In this document: positions 10,057 through 16,916 of the stretch, piece after piece
How the letters are laid out: the number at the start of each line of letters is the position of its first letter
Position numbering within the stretch: position 1 is the first letter of the stretch
Source: Stephanodiscus triporus
Taxonomy: Eukaryota; Bacillariophyta; Thalassiosirophyceae; Thalassiosirales; Thalassiosiraceae
Reading direction: 5' to 3'
Length of the DNA stretch: 21,450 nt
Assembly (NCBI GenBank): GCA_036939755.1
Contig: JALLAZ010000348.1
Coordinates: forward strand, 1 to 21,450
Notes under the pieces: model-generated
Told to the model about the DNA's origin: nothing
The model's database searches: none
The model's input: only the letters and a program-made list of their open reading frames with translations
Made by a program: the position numbers and the translations under genes

Positions 10057-12541
10057 ATGGGGGAGGGTGGGAAGAAGAACTACAGTCGGAGGACACATGA
10101 GGAGTCAGCCATGACGCGGCAGTCATCGTCTTTGTTGCCCCCCTCGAAGAAGGGAGGGCAGAGGATGCTGGTCGGGAGGGAACGCGTGCGCGATCGAGGG
10201 GATAGTAGCAGGGGAGAGGTTATGGGGTTTACCCACGAAGGCGGCCCACATTTTCCGTCGTCGGCCGTGGCGTATGGCGAGGATCCGCTGGATCTTGCTC
10301 TGCAGGAGGCCGATCGCCGCCCGACGTCCTCGTCCGCATTTCACGGCATCGTCCGCGCAACGCCCCAGAAGGTCAAGCATTTCATAACCCCAACCATGAT
10401 CAATGCGATGGACAATGTATTGCAGCTTGGCGGCGGGAGCATGGCAACAAGGCGTGATAAGCTTGCCGACGCCGCATCGGGGCGCCGTCGTAATCCTTCG
10501 ATGGAGGAGAAGAGAAAATCCGCCATGGATGCCGCACTGGAATGGAGGACCGCAGACAAACCATCGGGCGATGAAACGTTATTGGAGGGTATCTCGTCCA
10601 AAACGGATCGGGACGACGACGAGGATGACGATGAGGATGATGAGGACGACTATGATGAGGACGATGACGATAAGTTTGACGATAAGAACAACTCCTATCT
10701 ATTGCAAGACAAGGAAGACAACGATGTGGCGCTACTCCTTCGCGATAAACAATTCAACGATGTCATAATGAAATACGCCAAAGAGCTGAAATGCGAAATG
10801 AAACAACCGGGATGGCGGCCATCGTGCGCCGACCTAAAAAACAAGCATCGCAGTTTGGCGAAACGGGCGATGGTTGATCTAAAAGAGGGCGGGGGGACCT
10901 TGCTGCTTCAAGTCGGCGGCATGAGATCATGTGGCCCTCGCAGGGGGTACAGGGCGGCGAACGACGCTGAGGCAATAAAACGTGAGTTTCATTCATCGTC
11001 GATCGTCGTTTTGGACGGGGAATCCCATGTGGAGAAGTCTCAGGATTTTTACTTTCATCTTTCCCTGCTTGCATTTGACAGAAATTATTTACGCAATCAA
11101 AAAACGGGCAAGGAAAGGTACCCTGCCAACTGGGAGCCCTCGTAGAAGCAATGCGAGCAATAATGGAAAACGTAAGATTAAATCACCGGGCGAGCACGCA
11201 CCACGCAAGAATCAAAGGAAAATCACCCTTACTTCTGGAGCTACTGCTAATGATGAGAATTCTCCTAAGGGTTCTTTAGTTGTTTGCGGAAAAAGGGAGT
11301 ACACAATGAAGAATCCTAGATGGCAATCAGGTTTGGAAGATACACACAATGGAAGTGATCTCGAAATTGAGATTAACCAGGAGAGGGGGGCGGGAAGGGA
11401 TGATGGGTCCAATCGAGGCGTGACAATATCCAACGGAGACCATAGTGGCTGTGTCGAAAATACTGCAGATAGCAACGGATTGAACAACAACGCCACTTCG
11501 GATTCTCCCGTCTATGCGCCTTCATTGTCCTCTGTTTGCAGAAAAAGGGAGTACGCAATGATGAATCATAGACGGCAATCAGGTTTGGAAGATACACACA
11601 ATGAAAGTGATCTCGAAATTGAGATCAACCAGGAGAAGGGGGCGGGAAGGGATGATGGGTCCAATCGAGGCGTAACAATATCCAACGGAGGCCGTAGTGG
11701 CTGTGTCGAAAATACTACAGATAGCAACGGATTGAACAACAACACAACTTCGGATTCTCCCGTCTATGCGCCTTCCTTGTCCTCTGCACCAGATCATCGG
11801 GATGATGACTCGCGAGATGATGATGGCGGTCCGGCTGGCAGTCAGGTAATGCATGTCAAAAATGCGGTCAATTCTGCTCACGCCGAGGCCCAGGGGGCGG
11901 CTAATGTACCCATGGGGGCGAAAGAGCTCCTTCCACTTTGGAATCAAATAACGGAAAGGGTGACATGCGCGAAGTGCAGTCATGAACGGAAATTCTACGG
12001 CCGCATGAAGCATTATTTGTCAAGCCAATCGAAGCATGCATTGCCCTCAGACGTGAAACAAGTCGAGGCGTTTTTGGTCGACTTTGAAACGACGATGAAG
12101 GAATTGGACGACAGAGGCAACGATTATGATGCCATTTGTAACTACGAAGGCTGGATTGAGTACATCATCGAAGAAGCCAAAAAATGCCTGCCACCCACTC
12201 CTTTCCACATGGCACAACATGCTACGAATCCGATCGCAGGGGTGAAGGAGCTACGTCCTTTGTGGAATCAAATCAGAGGGAAGCTAGCAGATTCTGAGTG
12301 CCAATATGAACGGGTATTTTACGGTCACCTGAAATGGTATCTTTCCAGACAATCGAAGCAAAATGATGGCCGTGTGCCGCTTTCCGATTTGAAGAGGATC
12401 AATGAATTTCTGGATGAGTTCGAAACTACGCTGGGCAGGTTGAATGACAGAAGGAACGATTACGACGACTTGCGTTTCTACGGAAGGCTGATCGAGAATG
12501 TCATCGAAACATGCAAGGGAAAGCTCTCTCTTGTCGAGTAG
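10057..12541 (+). CDS. Unknown repeat-containing protein with a duplicated C-terminal domain (two exons)
   Basis: Exon 1 is 10057-10981 and exon 2 is 11082-12541. The 100-bp intron (donor ACGTGAGT, acceptor TTGACAG) leaves one base, which joins correctly into the second frame. The product is 794 aa from the ATG at 10057. An in-frame ATG at 9883 would add 58 residues with a hydrophobic patch, but that stretch looks like leader DNA. In order: a basic, Ser-rich N-terminus; an Asp/Glu run (nt 10610-10690); a mixed helical segment of ~85 residues (nt 10720-10980) containing PGWRPSCADLKNKH; a basic Lys/Arg patch after the junction, possibly a nuclear localisation signal; two 84-aa tandem units; an acidic spacer; then two diverged copies of a ~95-aa domain ending at the stop. 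I recognise no family. The acidic and basic tracts would suit a nuclear protein, but that is inference. Confidence 0.72.
10608..10690 (+). repeat. Acidic-codon microsatellite
   Basis: A degenerate GAC/GAT/GAG/GAA run encodes about 27 residues, nearly all Asp and Glu, in exon 1 of the unknown protein. It is likely to vary in length between strains. Confidence 0.75.
10982..11081 (+). other. Intron of the duplicated-domain gene
   Basis: It runs from GTGAGT (10982) to TTGACAG (ending 11081), 100 bp, phase 1, with a pyrimidine-rich 3' half (TTTCATCTTTCCCTGCTT). Both flanking frames are long, and the join gives a continuous helical, basic sequence (AIKQIIYAIKKRARKG). Confidence 0.8.
11282..11785 (+). 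repeat. Two 252-bp tandem repeats (84 aa each)
   Basis: Units 11282-11533 and 11534-11785 match at 237 of 252 positions by my count, with no indels and the frame kept. Each unit includes QSGLEDTHN, SDLEIEINQ and SDSPVYAPSLSS. The composition suggests a disordered linker. Confidence 0.9.
11915..12529 (+). repeat. Diverged duplicate ~95-aa domain in the C-terminal region
   Basis: Copy A is about 11915-12190 and copy B about 12239-12529. Shared landmarks in order are KEL.PLWNQI, HERKFYG / YERVFYG, a YLS.QSK motif, an F..DFETT / F.DEFETT segment, ND.GNDYD / NDRRNDYD, and a closing ...IEYIIE / IENVIE helix. The copies are clearly homologous but strongly diverged, unlike the adjacent 84-aa repeats. 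The sequence is predicted mostly helical, with conserved aromatic and acidic residues. I do not recognise it as a named family. Confidence 0.7.
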
Positions 12542-12770
12542 CACAAGTCGGTACTGGTGGATCTTGACCACGGAAATGGACTGCGGACTGGCTTGAACAT
12601 GAAAATAGTCTGACTTAGCCACCTGCCTGACAAGCAATCGCCTTTTGATTCCAAGGAATGTGTAGCAGATGTTGATGTTAAGGAGTTAATTTGGTATTGT
12701 ATCGAAGATGGAAGGAAAATTTTAATAATTATAATTATAGACAGGACCAGTATTATTGTTACACCATACA
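12542..12770. other. Short intergenic region between convergent genes
   Basis: These 229 bp separate the stops of the plus-strand unknown gene and the minus-strand LRR gene and probably hold both 3' ends. An AT-rich self-complementary patch (AATTATAATTATA near 12727-12739) is the only structure noticed. No canonical AATAAA on either strand is well placed. Confidence 0.5.
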
Positions 12771-15700
12771 TCAATCATCTGCTATGCAAACTCCTGTGGT
12801 GTGATCGCAGCAGTCTGTGCAGCAGTCACAAATGAGGAACGGCTCGCCTGTGCGATTATTAGGCCTACAATCTGCATACAAAACACCCGCAGTGTCACCG
12901 TTTAAACTCTTATCCCTCAGCATGCAGATTTCCCTGGGCATCGTTCCTTCTATGTTGGTTCTATGAATGCGAAGCATTTCTAATTTCTTGCACAATCCTA
13001 ATTCGATGGGGCTAAAGTGAAAGAAACAATGATGCGAAGATGAGAAATGAGTCAAATCTAGTGTTTTTGATGAAGGCGTTGGCAAAAGTCGAGAAGAAAG
13101 CAGTGAGTGCATGGTATCACTTACACTGTTCCTGACAGAGGATTATTACTCAAAAACAATGCGCGTAACTGTTGCAAACTGCCAATCAATGTACTGATTG
13201 ATCCTGTAAAGCCTTCATCTTCGGAGACCAACCACGGCGATTCTCTCATCAGAGTATCATCGAATCGTAAAATCGAGAGCCTCGTCAAGTTATAAAGTCC
13301 ACTGGGAATTTCACCAAACATAGAATTCCTCTTGAGACAGTCCGAAAGAGAATTGCAAATTAACATAAGCTGAATCCATTAAAAAAATGTGTCTGCAAAG
13401 CAAACTTTAGACTCACATGTACCTGCAATATTTCCATTTTCTTCAATTTGCCCAGTTCGGATGGCAAGCTAGAAATCAAGAAGTTATCGCCTAGTTTGAG
13501 TTCTTGCAAGTTCCGGAGCTTCGTGATGGTTGAAGGAATTGATCCCTCAATGAAATTGTCACTATTTGGCCAAGAGAGAATAGCACGGGCGGCGATATGA
13601 ATAATGTCGTAATGCCAAGACGACATAAAGGTGACGACAAGGGGGAAACCAAACTCACCCGAGCGAAAGAAAAATTAGGTACGGCATATCTCCGATTTCT
13701 TCTGGCAGGACCCCAAAGAATGAGTTTTTGTGGAGGTGGAGACCCTTCATTGATCTCCAAATTCCCAACTTGGGTCCCAAAGTTCCCACGAGGCCAGAGT
13801 TCTCTTCAAATGGCATCACTGTGCCACCCATGCGGTAGTTAATATCCACGTAGCCCCCGTCACTCGTGTTGCATACCCGATTGCTTCCCCACTGTTCGGC
13901 CAGGTTGAGAAGCTGCAAATCTTCAATATCGTATATTTCGTCCGGCAATACCCCGCTGAGACCGTTCCCGTGCAGCTCAAGGCTGAGGAGGTGACGCAAT
14001 TCCCCGATTTCGGGGGGGATGGTGCCATAGATGCAGTTGAAGGGCATGTGTAACATCTGAAGAAATGACAACGCTTCATACATATTCATTTTTGGTTGCC
14101 ACAACACAGCGGGAGAGAAAACAGGCTCATTTGTTTGTTCACTTTTCATTCGGCGAATTCGAGCAAAAGCGCGCACACACTCACCACTCAATTCATGTGG
14201 CAGCGTTCCGATCAAATCATTTTCGCCCAGATCAATGCCGCGTACTACGCCGTCCCCGGAACAAATCACGCCATACCAGGTACACTCTGATGTCGAAGAC
14301 AGCCACGTCCCAAATTCTTCCACGGAGTTTCCATTTGAAACCAAACATGAAAACTCAGTGTAATTCTCTCCAGGATTGCCGCAATTGAACCAGGCACGAT
14401 AATCAAGAGTATGAGCCAAAACTGCCAACGCATAACGTTGGAATAGATTGTTATCGTCTGATACCAATTGCATTTCATCGATGTGAAGCAACCAATCCAG
14501 TGCAAGAACTCGTGGATCTTTGTTCCCGTTTTTCTGCTCCATGATGCTCGCGAATGTTTCACTCCGCCGGAGGACGCCCGACTCGATCTGTTCTAGTATT
14601 CCACTAGCCATGCGGTCAGTGATGGGTGATAGAGTGGGCGAGAACGAGGGTGGTAAATCGATAAATTCTTCGATGATTTCATCGCCCTTGCTCGCAGCGG
14701 TGACGAAGATTACGACTAGTACTACCGAAACTTTTGGCGCAGGCGAAGGCAGTGTAAGGTATAATGTGTGGGCATGAATTGGATAAGGCGAGAGTGGAGG
14801 GCGAGGCAAGGATTCATTTTTTTCGGTGGCACGCAGAAAAAAAACTAGAACACTCACTTGTGATCAACAGGAGGGCAAAATAGGAATACACCCTAAATCT
14901 ACGGTTCTTATGCAATGGTGGCTTGGTATCAGGGTCGTACTCGATAGCATTGTACACGTAGGCCGGCTCATCATCAGGATCAATGGCGGTGGCTACCGCC
15001 AACCCAAAATTGATATCGTCGGTATCCTGCTGCTGTGGACATTCGGCGTCGCTCACGAAGTCTTCTTCAGGCAAAGGGAGGGAACCAAAACGAACGAGGC
15101 CACCATCAGCTTCACTTCCATCGCGATCATCATAATCATTTCTGCCGCTGTTATTGGCGTACGCGAATTGTTCCCCATCGTCATCGACCCTTCTAGCGTA
15201 ATCATCATCACCATTACTGCCGTAAGATGATGAAGACAAACATGGGACATTCCTCATTGATGTGTTCATATCACTCCCCTTCACTTCAGCCGTATGTAGC
15301 CCCACAAAGCTAATGCTGCGATCAACCGAAGATATCGTGTTCGAATCACCCTCCTCGATCTTGGCTTCAAATCTCTCATCGAAGGTTTCTCTCCTTTGAG
15401 CGACCAACGAAGCAGCGTGTGTATCGCCCCCTTTCATCGTCGCGACAATTTTCTCACCGAAGCTACCATCACCAGCCAAAGTCGGAGCAGCCGTCGCCTT
15501 ACTCGACATGATATCCCGGATTCTTCCATTCCTTTCCTCGGCACTCAAGGTCCGATCCGTCATAACTAATCGGATGGCCGCGCGCTTGGCGAGGGCGGCG
15601 GCGTCCTCGTAAGGCATGTCACTGAGCATAGCAGCCTCTCCCTCTCCCGATTGACCACTCGGGGGTATCGCCTTGCCCGACATGATATTCCGGATTCTTC

Positions 15701-16406
15701 CATTCCTTTCACTCAAGGCCCGATCCGTCATAACTAATCGGATGGCCGCGCGCTTGGCGAGGGCGGCGGCATCCTCGTCAGGCATGTCACGGAGCATGGC
15801 GGCCTCCCCCATTGCGTCACCTGCATCTACGAGCGAAGCGGCGATAAGAGTCGCCTTGTTATCTCCCCACTTCATCTTGGCGGCGATTTTCTCTTCGTAG
15901 CTATCGAATGCAGCGGGGGCTGCAGCAGTATTGGCAGTTGCTGATTTCCTGTATCTATCTCCACCCTTCATCTTGGCGGCGATTTTATTCTCGTAGCTAT
16001 CGGAAGCAGTGGGGGCTGCAGCAGTATTGACAGTTGCTGATTTCCTGTGGTTATCTCCCCCCTTCATCTTGGCGGCGATTCTCTCCTCGAAGCTATCGGA
16101 AGCAGTGGGGGCTGCAGCTGTATTGGCAATTGCTGATTTCCTGTGGCTCTTCATCTTGGCGGCGATTTTCTCCTCGTAGCTATCGGAAGCAGTGGGGGCT
16201 GCAGCAGTATTGGCAGTTGCTGATTTCCTGTAGTTCTCGCCCCCTTTCACTCTGATGGGTTTAGAATTCTCCGAGCGCCTGGCACTGAAGGTGCTGCCAT
16301 CAACGCCCCCACTTGGTGCAGGAGTCGTCGATTTGTAATTCTCGTCGTCCATGATCTCTCGAATCTTAGCATTCCGTTCGACGGCGCTAAGGGACCTGTC
16401 CGTCAT
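12771..16406 (-). CDS. Membrane-anchored leucine-rich-repeat protein with cytosolic repeats (six exons)
   Basis: Exons on the minus strand: 16406-14858, 14730-14185, 14073-13659, 13561-13417, 13330-13125, 13011-12771, giving 1033 aa from the ATG at 16406. Four 32-aa repeats (about residues 56-180), two 56-aa units (about 196-302) and an acidic Tyr/Asp-rich stretch lead to a basic KNRRFR motif and a transmembrane helix (about 506-529) formed only by splicing exons 1 and 2. Outside follow a WLS...CTWYGVIC N-cap, LRRs of the L..L.L..N.L.G.IP type (about 677-985), and a Cys-rich tail (CDCCTDCC). The plan suggests a type II surface protein with its N-terminus in the cytosol, like diatom LRR receptor-like proteins. 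No kinase domain is present, so ligand and output are unknown. The true start is probably upstream, because repeat homology continues to about 16470 without an ATG. Confidence 0.85.
13012..13124 (-). other. Intron 5 of the LRR gene
   Basis: It runs from GTAAGT (13124) to TTTCACTTTAG (ending 13012), 113 bp, phase 2, with a long pyrimidine tract. The junction gives NNPLSGTVPIELGLC, a regular LRR. Confidence 0.88.
13331..13416 (-). other. Intron 4 of the LRR gene
   Basis: It runs from GTGAGT (13416) to CTCAAG (ending 13331), 86 bp, phase 0. Using this AG gives MEILQVHRNSMFGEIP, which fits LRR spacing. The AG before CTTATG, 37 bases earlier, also keeps frame but inserts a Cys/Ser-rich stretch that breaks the repeat. 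Confidence 0.75.
13562..13658 (-). other. Intron 3 of the LRR gene
   Basis: It runs from GTGAGT (13658) to CAAATAG (ending 13562), 97 bp, phase 2. The junction gives LIFLSLGDNFIEGSIP, a regular LRR. Confidence 0.85.
14074..14184 (-). other. Intron 2 of the LRR gene
   Basis: It runs from GTGAGT (14184) to ATGAAG (ending 14074), 111 bp, phase 1. I chose this acceptor over the stronger-looking TTCTTCAG 14 bases downstream, because only this one keeps frame and yields the LRR unit LPHELSALSFLQMLHMPFN. The other shifts frame with the same donor. Confidence 0.75.
14731..14857 (-). other. Intron 1 of the LRR gene, inside the transmembrane segment
   Basis: It runs from GTGAGT (14857) to CCAAAAG (ending 14731), 127 bp, phase 1. 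Splicing joins YFALLLIT to ISVVLVVIFVTAA and makes one uninterrupted membrane helix. This is strong evidence for the junction. Confidence 0.85.
15506..15815 (-). repeat. Two 168-bp (56-aa) tandem units in the LRR gene
   Basis: The unit recurs with a period of 168 bp (for example CATAACTAAT at 15561 and 15729). Each encodes a DEDAAALAKRAAIRLVMTDR segment followed by LS..ERNGRIR.IM. A third, more diverged copy lies at the start of the annotated frame and continues upstream to about 16470 (PDEAVALAKRKAVISVMTDR). Likely helical. Confidence 0.85.
15870..16245 (-). repeat. Four-copy 96-bp (32-aa) tandem repeat in the LRR gene
   Basis: CTTCATCTTGG recurs at 15870, 15966, 16062 and 16149, so periods are 96, 96 and 87 bp. 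The short one lacks three codons (GGD). Each unit encodes RKSA.ANTAAAP.A.DSYEEKIAAKMK with minor variation. All lengths are multiples of three, so frame is kept. The units sit in the predicted cytosolic region. Confidence 0.9.
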
Positions 16407-16591
16407 AACCGATATGACGGCTTTCCTCTTGGCGAGGGCGACGGCCTCGTCGGGGATCGAAGAGTTCGTCTCCTCCCTCCTCCCTCACCAAGAAGTTCGC
16501 AGTTCTTGTGGCTTGTGTTGAGGAGCGTTCGTTCTCCGGATTCCAAATTCCTGCTTTCCGGTCGTTTATCCGACTTGGTACTAATTCCCAT
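16407..16591 (-). pseudogene. Probable true 5' end of the LRR gene, out of frame with the rest
   Basis: An ATG at 16591 opens a minus-strand frame (MGISTKSDKRPESRNLESGE and onward) that reaches a GA-rich tract near 16460-16487 and then continues in the wrong frame to a stop overlapping the ATG at 16406. The frame that matches the downstream repeat (SIPDEAVALAKRKAVISVMTDR) begins right after the same GA-rich tract. A single missing base there would explain the break. A sequencing error, a real indel or an unrecognised small intron are the alternatives. If the break is real, translation may start at 16406. Confidence 0.4.
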
Positions 16592-16734
16592 ATGAAGACG
16601 GACGAACGTAGAGTAAACAAAGTGGTACAAGTAAAAGTGTAACTATGGTATTGTGTGGTAAGTACTCTACCTCTTTATTCCTGCTACAGGAATTATCTTA
16701 CAACTGCCCCCATGTGCACTACGACACATACACC
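16592..16734. promoter_or_regulatory. Remaining LRR-gene upstream DNA next to the retrotransposon
   Basis: Only 143 bp separate the candidate LRR start (16591) from the first base of the 5' LTR (16735). A perfect inverted repeat, ATTCCTG (16677-16683) and CAGGAAT (16687-16693) with a 3-base loop, lies in the middle. If the LRR promoter was longer, it has been interrupted by the insertion. Confidence 0.4.
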
Positions 16735-16789
16735 TAACCTATGCTCAATTACAAGTTTTATTCAAGTTTTATTCATTTAAATTATCAGC
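16735..16789 (+). repeat. 5' LTR (minimum extent)
   Basis: It starts TAACCTATGCTC, matching the sequence directly after the polypurine tract at the other end. Only the first 55 bases can be verified; the LTR must end before 16917. It contains two tandem copies of CAAGTTTTATT (16752-16773). Confidence 0.85.
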
Positions 16790-16841
16790 AAGTAAAGACT
16801 ATTAAGTCACTTTTTATTCATCAATTACTTTTACATGCCTG

Positions 16842-16857
16842 ATCTCTTATCGGAGAT
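16842..16857 (+). other. Small hairpin in the retrotransposon LTR or leader
   Basis: ATCTC (16842-16846) and GAGAT (16853-16857) are complementary around TTATCG. It lies where the LTR end or primer-binding site would be expected. No TGG-starting primer site complementary to a tRNA 3' end is visible between 16790 and 16916. Confidence 0.35.
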
Positions 16858-16916
16858 AGGACATTTTGATCAAATTAACTAGATTAACGAAAGGATCAGC
16901 AACACTTTCGCTTATC

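Noticed and set aside
15870..16245. CRISPR-like regular repeats
   Set aside because: The repeats are 96 bp, contiguous without spacers, in frame and coding.
16742..16789. LTR starting with canonical TG at 16742
   Set aside because: The two copies also match for seven bases before it (TAACCTA), which directly follow the polypurine tract at the 3' end, so the boundary is better placed at 16735. Further copies are needed to be sure.
16866..16916. Upstream start for Gag-Pol at 16866
   Set aside because: The codon there is TTG. The first ATG in frame is 16917, and the intervening sequence is AT-rich leader.
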